Source: Valencia hispanica (Eukaryota; Chordata; Actinopteri; Cyprinodontiformes; Valenciidae). From it: a DNA stretch of 64,000 bases. Location of the stretch: NCBI GenBank assembly GCA_963556495.2, contig OY747704.1, positions 2,207,001 to 2,271,000 on the forward strand. The letters run 5' to 3'. Both the position numbers and the translations under genes were made by a program. Of the stretch, positions 44,691 to 55,479 are shown piece by piece (the stretch's first letter is position 1; each line of letters starts with the position of its first letter). Below the pieces are notes generated by a model. It made no database searches. It was not told the DNA's origin and saw only the letters and a list, made by a program, of their open reading frames with translations.

Positions 44691-46850
44691 TCTCAATTCA
44701 CCATAACTAATTCAATACACCTTATTTACCGTTCACTTCTAACCCAAACCATAGTTTCCTTTTTCTTAAAACTACTGTTTCCATCAGAAATTTACACACA
44801 TCTCTTATCAGCACTCAGTAAGAAACACAGAGTGGTCAGAGAAGCTGCGACTGCAATCTCACACACACAGAGCTCACACCCCAGCTCTCCCCCTGTTTAG
44901 CATTATCTCTGCCCCTTAATCTCTTTCACAATCAGAGGAAGCTGGACTTTTCAACATCTAACACATAACTTCTACACATGAATCAGTGATCTGTAAATAC
45001 ATACTGCAGCAGTTTACGTATATACATATATTTACACCCTAGGTGAATTCTCATAACATATATGCCATATACACCAACGAACGATAACAAAACACAACAT
45101 ATCACAAATTATTAAGCATATGCAACCTTATTAGAGGACCTCATTAGCCTTGGGACTCTAACCCAACATTTTCAACTTTATTCGAGGACTCTAACCTCAT
45201 TAACCTGGGACTCTAACCCATTAATCTAGTTTTAATTTCTCAAGTAAAATTTGTGGATCAACAAGCTAACACTTTTCTTTCCCTTTATTTGGTTAAGTCC
45301 AATATGCAGAATTTAGTTAAAAGGATTCTGCTTTCCTTCGTTTGTTTTGCAGGCCTGCTTAGGAGGTCAAAGTGTTCAGCTGCTGAAATGTATTAATCAA
45401 ATTGAAAAATGCTTGGCTGTCTCTTTTCCTACTAACCTGGAGTCCCAGACTTCCAGTTGGACGCCTACGTCTGGACCTAATTTAGGGTTCCTCACCCCCT
45501 GGGCTCAGTTCAGTCCCAATCTCACTGCCCCGCAGTTTCTAACCGTCTCTCGTCAGAAACAGTATGGGGTCGATCAACTCCAAGGGAAAAAACAAACCAT
45601 AATCAATATTTCTATTCAAAAGACGACAGCCAGTGAGCTATGGGACAGCCACGATTTTAGAATGTTCAATTTAGCAGTTTTTAATTAAAAGGGTATTGCT
45701 TACCTTTTAGTTGAGCTGTCCCACACCCAAACTTTGTGAGTCCTGAGTCCTAACATACTTACAATAGTTTATCAGAGAACCTGGCAGAAACACCAAATTG
45801 TTGTACTTCAGTCTATTTCCCATACTAGACACTAAAGTCCCCATATTCTCCCAGGTTCTTATGTTCTCTGACAACCTGGAAACAGCTAAACAAATTACAC
45901 AGGACTCAGTAGTTTCATTACGATATATATATATATATATATATATCTCGGGAATAGAGCATGAATAGAGCATTCATTCCATTCAAAGATCCTTTATTTA
46001 CTTCAGCCTTTTATTGGCAACATCCAGCAAAGTTACACCCTGCAGAGGAGGAGCGGTTCCTCCCCTGCTCACAGTCAACCAATCAGAAACAAACACCTTA
46101 TAATACACCATTTGTGATAGATTCCCTCTTGTGATAATGCTATGCTTCTTAAAGTTCTTATCAGCTTGCTGGAAGAATTTCCCCTGAGGTAAAAAGTCTT
46201 CACACCCATGTAGTCACTTTAAACAACAAATCCCAATCTCTCAATAAAGTATTAAACTTACTCTGGAAGAACAGTTGTGTCAAAAAATATGCATGTTCTA
46301 AGTATAATCAAGGACTACACCTGTTGAGTTAATTCTCACACATTCTATGTGTGAAATATTTTAAATAATTGGTGCCTTTAAACTTCAATTGATTAGAGGA
46401 TTCACAATACTTGTTACTACATCCACCTATGCTATTTTCTTTTGACACATCTCTTTTTGGAGTGCATGTACCTTTACAATACATGGGCCTTTTAATTTCA
46501 TCAACATGTAACTTGAGTTTAGATCAAACACAGAATGTGAACATCTTTAAACAGTGTCAGACTTATCAGCTATCAGCTATCTGAGAGTGTCCTGTGACCA
46601 ATGTAGCCCTGTTCTGAGGGCAAATTTCCATTAGGGTCAACACCCTTTATGGACATTCAAAGAAGGATATCTTTAAATAACAAAGCACACACAGATAAAC
46701 CCCTTAAACCCAGTCTAAACAAGTTATTCCATACTAAGCATGTATTGTGTTTTGTTTTAGCCTTTGACCTGAAGTCGAAGTCACACCTCTTGCCTTATTC
46801 TTAACATTCTTGTGATGACAGAAGAAACAACCTTATGCTTGTAATTAAAA
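44691..46850. other. Unassigned insert, possibly LTR-derived
   Basis: AT-rich sequence with duplicated GACTCTAACCCA phrases (45155-45220), an (AT)n run (45923-45946) and, on the minus strand, an AATAAAGGATCTTTG polyadenylation-like site near 45990. The 113-residue ORF at 45347-45688 is unrecognised. I could not find matching termini or a target duplication. Confidence 0.35.
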
Positions 46851-46854
46851 TATT

Positions 46855-47068
46855 CTCAACATCATGGAAGAGTTGCAGCCAAAAAGCCATACCTCCGACG
46901 TGGAAACAAGGCCAAGTGATTGCATGCACGGAAACATGGGAACTGGGATGCAGAACAATGGCAGCAGGTACTCTGGACTGATGAGTCAAAATGTGAAATA
47001 TTTGGCTGTAACAGAAAGTTTGTTTGTCAAAGGGCTGAAGGGCGGTACAATAATCAGGGCTTAAAGTA
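46855..47068 (+). pseudogene. Tc1-like transposase, middle fragment
   Basis: In the frame at 46920-47225 the plus strand encodes ARKHGNWDAEQWQQVLWTDESKCEIFGC, including WTDES with the first catalytic Asp, and before it KKPYLRRGNKAK in another frame. Beyond AEGRYNNQ the match ends at a different repeat. Both frame breaks and truncation show it is dead. Confidence 0.75.
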
Positions 47069-47214
47069 TTCCGGCACCGTGCCGGATCTCCGACATTTGA
47101 CTATGATTCAGAGAAAAAAAACACACACACACAAAACCCCCCCCGAAAAAACCAGCCCTCTTGAATGCAGCATCCCACGCGAGCCGGCAGTTGTTTCTCC
47201 CGAAAAAAAGAAGA

Positions 47215-47436
47215 ATGGACCCTAAATTCATGGAGCCAGGGGAATACGTCGTCGTTGACAAGGGTCTTGAAAACAAGTGGTGCTGGGCATGGGTAGAGGA
47301 AAAGGGCGGAGACGGCAAGCCGTTTGGGAGCTGGTGCCAGAAGCTAAGGGAGCCTGGTACCTGCTTTTGTGTGTTGTGCTCCAAGAAGCTAGTATATGCA
47401 ACTAGCGGGAAAAAAGCCCTTCACCGTCACGGATGA
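47215..47436 (+). pseudogene. BED/TTF-like zinc-finger exon of a DNA transposon (fragment)
   Basis: A 73-residue ORF starts MDPKFMEPGEYVVVDKG and has aromatic KWCWAWVEEK, then a single finger CFCVLCSKKLVYATSGKKALHRHG (C-x2-C ... H). This pattern matches N-terminal zinc fingers of some fish transposon-encoded proteins. After the TGA at 47434 the next frame continues with Ala-rich text. No transposase core is present. It could alternatively be a captured host finger. Confidence 0.45.
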
Positions 47437-47589
47437 GACGCCGGGCTAAAAGCAGCTGTCTGCGCACTCCAACACACAAGACGTTTGCCAGGAGCAATAG
47501 CCACAGCGGACGCAACAGCCCAGATGAACGATCGTGTTTGTGACTTGAAACTTCAGCAGCTTTTTCAGTTTTCTTAAAGTTTGTTCTAG

Positions 47590-47735
47590 CTTAGAAGAGC
47601 ATAAAAACTAAAGACGCTTCTCCATGTTTGGTTCTGATTCTGGGGATGCAGAGTAGACTGTAATACAAGGACCTGGGTCATCTGGGGGGTTGGTACAACA
47701 GATCTTTAATGTAATTTGGTGCTAGTAAGAGAGGG
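47590..47735 (-). repeat. L2-like fragment, minus strand
   Basis: GCTTCTCCATGTTTGGTTCT and the following GGTCATCTGGGGGG resemble the 28760-28830 part of the second L2 subfamily. Short and non-coding. Confidence 0.55.
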
Positions 47736-47819
47736 AACGTGGGAATGTCCAAGTTCAACCTCAGAAAACCTGACTGGAACGTTGGAAAGTTGGAATACTG
47801 CATTACAGGTTTCTCACTT

Positions 47820-47945
47820 ATCCATCCATCCATCATCTACCCTTTTGTACTTGCAGGGTCACGAAGGGACTGGTGTCTATCTCCAGCGGTTATGGGGTGA
47901 AAGGTGGGGTACATCCTGCACAGGTCGCCAGTCCATCACAGAGCA
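47820..47945 (+). repeat. Common interspersed fish repeat fragment
   Basis: CCATCCATCCATCATCTACC, then TTGCAGGGTCACGAAGG and GGTCGCCAGTCCATCACAG. Same family as 44075-44190. Confidence 0.55.
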
Positions 47946-48315
47946 GTTTCTCACTCACCCTAAACTCTAAATCCAACATGTCTGCTACATTAAGATTAAG
48001 ATATTTATTGTCATATGCACACAGTTTACACCAGGCAATGAAATTCTTAAATTGAAAAGTATCCCAACATCAAAGTATAAAAACACAAATATGAAATATA
48101 AGAATACACACAATATACACACAATATAGTTAAGATAAATGCTTAAAAGATCCATGTGTAAAGATCACATTTGGCAGAGGCACTGAAGGCATATGAGAAA
48201 TGTATATATACAGTATGTATATATGAATATATATGTTGTATTCACAGTGCAAATATTGTTCACGATGTTAAATTATTGTTCACTGATAAATTATAGTGCA
48301 AGTATGAAATTATCA

Positions 48316-48630
48316 TTAGACAAATTCATTCAACAGCCTGATGGCCTGCAGATAAAAAACGTTTTTAAGTCTGGTTGTTCTAAATCTCATGCTCCTATAG
48401 CATCTGCCAGAAGGTAACAGAGTGAACAGTGGGTGCTGGGGGTGATTAGTGTCTTTAATAATGTTCTGAGCCCTCTTTGTCACCCGAGTTTTGAAAATGT
48501 CCTGAAGTGATGGGAAGGCTGTTCCACAGATGTGTTGTGCAGTTTTGATCACACATTGGAGAGCTTTCTGTTCCTGTACTGTGCAGTTTCCAAACCACAC
48601 TGTGATTGAATTGGTCAGGATGCTTTCCAC
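48316..48630 (-). pseudogene. Rex1-like ORF2 C-terminal segment
   Basis: The ORF reads MESILTNSITVWFGNCT and RSMRFRTTRLKNVFYLQAIR, a typical C-terminal tail of Rex1-like RT proteins. It is in a different frame from the RT ORF upstream, with about 170 bp of degraded thumb between them. Confidence 0.75.
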
Positions 48631-48800
48631 TGTACATCTGTAAAAGTTGCTAAGGAGCTTGGTTAGCAGACCAAATTTCCTTAGCTTTCTTAGGAAGTAC
48701 AGCCGCTGCTGGGATATCTTGACAATTTGCTGTGGGCTGTGAGACCAGGAGAGGTCCTCACAGATGCAGGTGCCGAGGAATTTACCTGTGCCTCACCGAT

Positions 48801-49859
48801 TTAAAGTGGTCTGCGCAGGTCTCTCTTTCTCCTTGGGTCGATAATCACCTCCTTAGTTTTCTCCGTATTTAAGGAGAGATTGTTTGTCTGGCAACAGGAC
48901 ACCAGCTGGGCCACCTCCTTCCTATAGTCTGTCTCAACCCCACCAGTGATCAGGCCGATGACCGTAGTGTCATCAGCAAACTTGATGATGGTAGTATTGC
49001 GCTGGGTGGGAGCACAGTTGTAGGTGAAGAGGGTGTACAGAAGAGGACTCAGCACACAGCCCTGGGGTGTCCCTGTGCTCACCGTCCTTTTACCTGATGT
49101 CTGTGTACCAACTCTGACTGTCTGAGGTTTGTCTATAAGGAAGTCCAGGAACCAGCTGCAGAGGGAAGGTGTCAGTCCAAGGGTGAGGAGCTTCTCAGCC
49201 AATTTGATTGGTAGTACAGGGTTGAATGCTGAGCTATAGTCGATAAACAACATTCGTACATAGGTGTCCTTATTCTCCAGATGTGTGAGAGCTGTGTGGA
49301 TGACAGTGTTTACTGCATCATCAGTGGAGCGATTCCGACGATATGCAAACTGTAGGGGGTCCAGTGTATCCGGGATGGCCTTTTTAATGTGGGTCATGAT
49401 TATCCTCTTAAAACACTTCATCACAATTGAGGTGAGTGCAATGGGACGGTAGTCGTTTAAGCAGGATATTATGTTTTTCTTAGGGAGGGGCACAATGGTG
49501 GTGGTCTTGAAGCACTTTGGCACAGAACATAATGAGAGAACGTAATGTGTTGCAGGCCCTGCCACATGCGGCGGGGGTCTGCTGTGGTGTAGTATCCCTC
49601 CAGTTTTATTCTGTACTGTCTCTTGGCTTCTGGATCTGAGTAGATTGTATCTGGCCTTTCTATAGCACTCAGCGTCACCAGAGGCGAATGCAGTAGAACG
49701 GGCACGCAGCATGGACCTTACATCATAGTTTATCCAGGGTTTTTGGTTTGGGAATATTTTGTTGCACTTAGTAGGAACAATGTTGTCTACGCATATGCTA
49801 ATATAACTAGTAACCACTAAAGCATATTCTTCTAAGTCTACAGTACAATCCTCTCTCAC
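48801..49859 (-). pseudogene. Rex1-like reverse transcriptase
   Basis: A 352-residue frame has DYRPIALTSIVMKCFKR, LQFAYRRNRSTDDAV, LFIDYSSAFNPV (first catalytic Asp), TGTPQGCVLSPLLY and FADDTTVIG (catalytic box). Around residues 100-125 the fingers region is scrambled by a frameshift pair or deletion. The frame stops in the thumb. The in-frame TAG upstream at about 49870 separates it from the endonuclease. Confidence 0.8.
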
Positions 49860-49868
49860 ACCAGCAGT

Positions 49869-50603
49869 CTAAAACACATCCCAGTCAGTGCTGTTAAAGG
49901 AGTCCTGCAGCACAAAATCAGTTTCTTCATTCCATACTTTAACAGTTTTACTTACCGGGAGGGTCTTTTTGAGAAGCTGCTTGTAATACGGGTAGAGGAA
50001 CACGGATATGTGATCCGACTGTCCAAAGTGGGGGCGGCGGACTGCCTTGTAGGCGCCCTTTACGTTGCTGTAGACGTGGTCCAGAATGTTATTGTCCCTC
50101 GTCGGGAAGCTCACGTACTGATGGTACTTGGGAAGTACAGTCCAAAGGTTACAGTGGTTAAAATCCCTTGCCACAACAAGGCACAGCATTGGGATGCATA
50201 GTCTCATACTTGCTGATAATGTCATGTAGTAGTCCGAGCGCTGCAGTCCGGTTCGCCTGTGGCGGGATATAAACAGCCAGAATAAACACAGCACTGAACT
50301 CTCTCGGTAAATAAAAGGGTCTGCACTAACCATCAGCACCTCTGTGTCTGCTGAACAGTGTTTCTCCACTACCTGTGTGTCTGAACACCACCTGTTGTTT
50401 ATGTAAACACAGACATCGCCAACTTTGTTCTTCCCCGATGCCGAAGTACGGTCTCCGCGATATATGGAGTGGGTCTGAAGCTGGATCGCTGAATCTGGCG
50501 TGTTGTCTGTAGTCCAAGTTTCCTTAAAAATCAGAGTACAGCACTCTCTGATCTCACGCTGTGTTGTTGTCCTGGTTCTCAGCTCGTCCATTTTATTTTC
50601 CAA
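49869..50603 (-). pseudogene. Rex1-like AP endonuclease
   Basis: The 244-residue ORF starts MENKMDELRTRTTTQREIRE and has LIFKETW (active-site Glu region), VVARDFNHCNLWTVLPK (the GDFN block, here RDFN) and FGQSDHISVFLYP (SDH). It ends in the linker just before RT; the stop there is the only obvious barrier between EN and RT. Confidence 0.78.
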
Positions 50604-50760
50604 GGAGCATACATTGGCTAGCAGCAGACTCGGTAGCAGTGAACATGTAGCTCTAGCCTTTAGCCTAGCATGTAGGCCGCCTCTCTTACTTCGTCTTCGA
50701 CATATTCGTGGTGGCCGGATGTAATAAATGTCCCGGTATGGTTGGATGTTAAAAAGTTTT

Positions 50761-51190
50761 GAATTAAGCTCATGATGAACTGCCTTGATGCTCAGAAGTT
50801 ATTCTCTGCTGTACACGATCCTTCCGTACCAGCATCTTACATTACCTGTACACTATTGTGGAAGAAATGTAATGTTAAGAATGAGCTGGTCTGTTTAGTT
50901 CACATACTGATGGTTACTATGTGTCTTTTCTTTATGATATGGTGACCAATCTGATTATGTGACACTGTATGAATTTAGGTCAGGTCAAACCTGCTGATTC
51001 AGACTCTTACAGCCTGGGTTGGCATGGCAACTCTCTTTCACGTCTAAGAACGTCCTGACATACATTGATTATGCTCTTTTATCCCGTCTCCTCGGCTGTG
51101 ACAGTGGCAGCAGCTGACAATGGCACACAGCTGCTCCACATCAAGCCTCAATCAAGAGAGTTTATCATTGGCTGTCCTTGTCAGATGGCT
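50761..51190. other. Unassigned region upstream of the recombinase gene
   Basis: No ORF of note. It would hold the promoter of the gene starting near 51450, but no clear TATA box or initiator stands out. Confidence 0.4.
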
Positions 51191-51224
51191 GCAGCTTCTT
51201 GTCGGTGTCAGGTCGGTCTCTTTT

Positions 51225-51420
51225 GTCTTCGGTTCTGCGGTTCAGAACGAGGGGGTTCGGGTCGAAGCCCACCTGTTCCTTTCCCCCAATTGAGGCAGAG
51301 CGCCGCCTGCCGGTGAACGTCTTTTGTCAGTGGCAGGCTTTCCTTGTCCGTGGCAGGTTGGAGGACTTTCTGTTCGGTTCTGGGGGTGGGATAGAGGGGG
51401 TCTGGGCCAAAGCCCACCCG
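51225..51420 (+). repeat. Imperfect direct repeat upstream of the recombinase gene
   Basis: TTCGGTTCTGCGGTTCAGAA followed by GGGTCGAAGCCCACC (51225-51275) is echoed by TTCGGTTCTGGGGGTGGGAT followed by GGGCCAAAGCCCACC (51370-51420). TGGCAGG motifs between them recall the 55.5-kb array. Confidence 0.5.
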
Positions 51421-51449
51421 GGTGACAGGTGGTTGGTAAAGTGGAACAA

Positions 51450-53375
51450 ATGTTGTCTTTTTCCCCCTCCTCCAAAGAAACCATGAAACCAGGAAGCAAG
51501 GCTCGGTGCTGTCCCCTTTGCAACAACAGCTTCGCCTCATTGCCAAGCCACCTGAAAAGATCACACTTCGTTAACAATCTGGAGGAAAGAAGACTTTTGC
51601 TCAACCTCTCCTCAGGCCGGTTCAAAATAAGAGACTACCCGTGTAATGTGAATAGGTGTTTGTACAAGAATTCCCGCTTTGACTACCACATGCGATGCAG
51701 CCATCAGGAGCTTTCCATTGAGCAGAGGGAGCGCAACATCACTGCTGCGAAAAAATCAAGAACCATCTCCCTGCTCCGGAGCCTCAGGGAAAGCAACCCC
51801 AATCCTCCCCTTATCTCACAGCTTGATATTGGGGTTGAACCCTGTCTTGAACAAGAGCTCTCCTCAGCTCTAGCACCACTGTCGGATCCAGGGCCCGCGG
51901 TTGTCCTCTCTCCATGTCCGGTGTCTCTTTCAGGGGAGGCAGGAGTCGGAGTGACCCTCCCTTCAGCTCCGGCACCACCGCGGGGTGCAGGGTGAGCAGC
52001 GGCCGGGGTTGGCCTCTCCCCAGTGGTGGTGCTGGAGAGACTGGACCCCTATGCGTTGGTTCCAGCAGGAGGAGCAACAACAACAGCAGCAGCCGGAGTG
52101 GACCTGTCCGAGGACAGACTCGGGGACCAGGGGCAACGGTTTCCCTAAATCCATAAGTAGGTGATTTGGAGATTTGATGTGTCGTACGGTTTGGTATGGT
52201 GCTTCAGGTGACCATGCTTTTCTTGTCTGGTTGTTTTCACAGCAAAATACTTGGGAGCTTACCAGGCTTACATCAAAGGTTTCAACCCGTCACGAATGAA
52301 GTTGAAAAACTCATGCTCACAGCTTTCGAGGGTGAAGGAGTTCCTCTCCTGCATGGCAGAGGGAGCCCAGCAAACATATGACTGGCTCTTCCTAGACGAT
52401 GTTCAACGAATCCATGAGTAATCCTTGCTCGCCTAATGTGCAGGTCTGCTGTGAAAATGCTTGGATGTCAGGTTCTTTTTAGGCATGTTTGCAGATGGGC
52501 TTCACACCTGCTCGGGAATGGAAGGAAGCTGTCCACAGTCCACTACTATCTGGGTCAACTCCAAAAGTTCCTTCGGTACATGACTGACACACCGCCGGTC
52601 CAGTGCAGGCTCTCCAAGAGACAGATCTTTTCAGTGCGCCGTACCATCCAGAACTGTCTTAAGGAGATCCGTGGAGGCCTTCTCACCTACCAGATCGAGC
52701 TGAAGGCCAAGAAATCAGAGCGGGCAATTTCCCTGCAGACCCTCACCAGATGTCGGGAGCGTGCCAGCAGAAAGATCCCTGAGCTTCTGAAGGAAATCGC
52801 CAAACAACCCTCGCGCCGCTTAACTTCCCTTTTCTTTGGTTACTTTGCTGCGTATCTCTCGTGCATTTATGGCCACAGAAAGGGGGTCCTTGTAAACATG
52901 ACTGTGGAAGAGGTCGCGGCGGCCAGGGAGAACTGCAAGTCCCCCGAGCAAGGTTACCTGATTAACGTGCATGAGCACAAGACAAAAGGATCATACGGAA
53001 CCGCGCAGATCTTCCTGAAGCCGGAAGAGTTCGACTGGCTGGAACGATGGTTGAAGATCCGAGCCGGTCTCCGTCCCCCAACAAACCAGGTCCTTTGCTC
53101 CCTTTGGAAGTCTGTCGGCCACCTCGTTGATCAGTACTTACGGGTGGCATGGAGAGAGATTGGTCTGCCAGGGAGACCTACTTTCAGACATCAGGAGCGC
53201 AGTGGCAACCCATGTGAAGAACCATAACTCTGTGAGACAGCGCGAGCGAATGTCTGAATTTATGTGTCACAGCCCTGGCACAGCTGACCGGTTCTATGTT
53301 TTCCACCTGGATGTAGCTCAAGCAAGGGACATCAGACAACACTTTGACCGACTCTTGGTGGAGCATGTGCAGTAA
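51450..53375 (+). pseudogene. Zinc-finger plus tyrosine-recombinase-like gene, 3 exons, one frameshift
   Basis: Exon 1 (ATG 51450 to about 51990) encodes two C2H2 fingers: CCPLCNNSFASLPSHLKRSH and CNVNRCLYKNSRFDYHMRCSH, followed by a helical basic stretch and a Pro/Ser-rich tail. Exon 2 (52243-52417) gives KYLGAYQAYIKGFNPSRMK and DWLFLDDVQRIHE. Exon 3 (52483-53375) gives an all-helical N-part then the catalytic part: R in IYGHRKGV (52877), K in EHKTKGSYGTAQIFL (52979), R in SDIRSAVATH (53193), H in MCHSPGTADRFY (53268) and Y (53295). Spacing R-H 25 and H-Y 9 residues matches tyrosine recombinases. The usual HxxR His is not conserved. A frameshift near 53181 breaks the ORF. AATAAA is at 53421. 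Likely Crypton-like; exon 1 donor unresolved. Confidence 0.7.
52418..52482 (+). other. Intron 2 of the recombinase-like gene
   Basis: 65 bp, GTAATC...TTTTTAG. Joining CAT-GA to G-CAT-GTT gives RIHE-HVCRWASHLL in phase, which connects the helical N-terminal half with the catalytic half. A preceding intron ends at TTTTCACAG (52242). Confidence 0.7.
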
Positions 53376-53420
53376 AAAGGCAAAGAGGGAATCTGTGAAT
53401 TAAACTGACTGACTTGTTGA

Positions 53421-53426
53421 AATAAA
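53421..53426 (+). promoter_or_regulatory. Polyadenylation signal AATAAA
   Basis: Exact AATAAA 45 bases after the recombinase-like gene's TAA, on the same strand. Confidence 0.6.
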
Positions 53427-53474
53427 ATGAAAAACTTCTAACAAGATGTGTCTTGTGTAAAGAGAAAATATTCT

Positions 53475-55395
53475 AAGTGTCATTCTCTGCCTTACCAGAG
53501 GCACGGGAAGCAGAAAAAAGTCGAAGTGTCGGCCCCTGCCTTACCAGAGGCACGAGATTGACCGTATGGTTCTATCCTGCGTAGCATGGGTTGCCCATTG
53601 GACATGGTCTCTCATGGTAGTCACCAGGAGCCCAGTCGAGAAAAACACCTCCCGCAGGATAGTAAGAGCGAGTCTTTCAGGAGCGTGGCAAGGAAAAAGT
53701 CTAAGTGCTCAAGCCTCAAGCTCCTCTCCCTCCGGCCTGTGAGCAGCAAGCCCTGGGTGAGGGATGGGGTCAGTCCCTGGGTCCTGGAGCCAGCCTCAAG
53801 CTCCTCTCCCTCGGGCCTGTGAGAAGCATGCCCTGGGTGAGGCTGGGAGTCAGGCCCGGGGTCCTGGAGCCAGATCTCCAGCTCCTCTCCCTCCGGCCTG
53901 TGAGCAGCAAGCCCTGGGTGAAGGTTGCGGTCAGGCCCTGGGTCCTGGAGCCAGCCTCAAGCTCTCCTCCCTCCGGCCTGTGAGCAGCAGGCCCTGGGTG
54001 AGGGCTGGGGTCAGGCCCTGGGTCCTGGAGCCAGCCTCAAGCTGTCCTCCCTCCGGCCTGTGAGCAGCAAGCCCTGGGTGAGGGTTAGGGTCAGGCCCTG
54101 GGTCCTTGAGCCAGCCTCAAGCTCTCCTCCCTCCGGCCTGTGAGCAGCATGCCCTGGGTGAGGGCTGGGGTCAGGCCCTGGGTCCTGGAGCCAGCCTCAA
54201 GCTCTCCTCCCTCCGGCCTGTGAGCAGCAGGCCCTGGGTGAGGGCTGGGGTAAGGCCCTGGGTCCTGGAGCCATATCCCCCAGTGCTTTACCTCCGGCCT
54301 GTGAGCAGCATGCCCTGGATGAGGCTGGGAGTCAGGCCCTGGGTCCTGGAGCCAGCCTCAAGCTCTCCTCCCTCCGGCCTGTGAGCAGCAGGCCCTGGGT
54401 GAGGGCTGGGGTAAGGCCCTGGGTCCTGGAGCCATATCCCCCAGTGCTTTACCTCCGGCCTGTGAGCAGCAAGCCCTGGGTGAGGGTTGGGGTCAGGCCC
54501 TGGTTCCTGGAGCCTGTGTGTTGCAGGAGCAGGCTGGCAGGAGGCGTGGAACAAGGCATAGGCACGAGATGCGGAAAAGAGTCTAAGTGTCAGCCCCTGC
54601 CTGAGGGGAGGCGTGGGCGGTCCCATGCCCGGGAAGAGGCCTGGTTCCCGGGTAAAAATCGAGAGTCTGAGCCCCTTTGCCTTACCAGAGGCACCAGATG
54701 CATAAAAATGACTCAGTGTCGGCCCCTTGCCTTACCAGAGGCACCGGATGCGTAAAAATGACTAAGTGTCGGCCACTTGCCATACCAGAGGCACCAGATG
54801 CGTAAAAATGACTAAGTGTCAGCCCCTTGCCTTACCAGAGGCAGCAGATGCATAAAAAAGACTAAGTGTCAGCCCCTGCCTTACCAGAGGCACGAGATTG
54901 ACCGTATGGTTCTATACTGCGTAGCATGGGTTGCCCATTGGACATGGTCTCTCATGGTATCGCCAGGAGCCCCTTTGAGAAAAACACCTCCGGCAGGTTG
55001 GTAGGAGCGTGTGCTGGGACCCAGCCCCTGCCTGAAGGGGAGGTGTGGCCTGTCCCATGCCCTGGAAGAGGCCTGGTTCCCGGGCAAAAGCAGCGAACCT
55101 CAGCCCCTTTGTCTTACCAGAGGCACCAGATGCGTAAAAATGACTAAGTGTCAGCCCATTGCCTTACCAGAGGCACCAGATGCGTAAAAATGACTAAGTG
55201 TCGGCCCCTTGTCTTACCAGAGACACCAGATGCGTAAAAATTGACTAAGTGTCATTCCCTGCCTTACCAGAGGCACGGGATCGACGGTATGGTTCTATAC
55301 TGTGTAGCATGGGTTGCCCATTGGACATGGTCTCTCATGGTGGTCGCCAGGAGCCCAGTCGAGAAAAACACCTCCAGCAGGTTGGTGATATTCTT
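53475..55395. repeat. Composite higher-order minisatellite block
   Basis: Three unit types alternate. (1) About eleven copies of a 50-bp unit around CTTACCAGAGGCACCAGATG and AAAAATGACTAAGTGTC. (2) Three copies of a longer unit of about 130 bp with CATGGGTTGCCCATTGGACA and GAGAAAAACACCTCC (53551, 54891, 55271). (3) Two copies of a 75-bp unit with GAAGAGGCCTGGTTCCCGGG (54605, 55035). The 80-bp array at 53714-54515 is inserted in the first period. No coding function; ORFs here are repeat shadows. Confidence 0.85.
53714..54515. repeat. 80-bp minisatellite, ten units
   Basis: Units start at 53714, 53794, 53874, 53955, 54035, 54115, 54195, 54275, 54356 and 54436, each 80 or 81 bp. Each contains CCTCCGGCCTGTGAGCAGCA and CCCTGGGTCCTGGAGCCAG. 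Two units (54275 and 54436) share the variant CATATCCCCCAGTGCTTTAC, and both follow a unit with GGGGTAAGG, showing that a pair of units was duplicated together. Confidence 0.92.
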
Positions 55396-55479
55396 GTTCA
55401 CACAACGTCTTAACAAAGGAGCGAAAAGATTGATATGGTCATGATTGTGGAGGCTGTTTGTCCAGCAGCCCTGGAGCTA

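Larger units (their letters stand above)
44243..47068 (+). mobile_element. Tc1-like element split by about 2.1 kb of other DNA
   Basis: The left end reads TACAGTACTGTGCAAAGG and the non-coding 5' part continues to about 44690 (AGATTGAGCACAGCAACAAG). The transposase part resumes at 46855 with CATGGAAGAGTTGCAGCC. Between them lies unassigned DNA. The right end is missing. Confidence 0.65.
47988..50760 (-). mobile_element. Rex1-like LINE (second family), minus strand
   Basis: The tail at 47988-48060 has AAGATATTTATTGTCATATG. Upstream on the minus strand are a C-terminal ORF (48630-48316), RT (49859-48801) and endonuclease (50603-49869), so it is nearly complete apart from its 5' end. Point changes separate the ORFs. 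The YR gene begins about 0.7 kb further on. Confidence 0.8.

Noticed and set aside
45347..45688. 113-residue ORF as a retroviral gene
   Set aside because: No gag, pol or env motif was visible and no LTR pair was found around it.
53586..54755. Overlapping repetitive ORFs in the 80-bp array
   Set aside because: The 80-bp unit is not a multiple of three, so all frames repeat the same peptide fragments; this is a satellite and not a gene.
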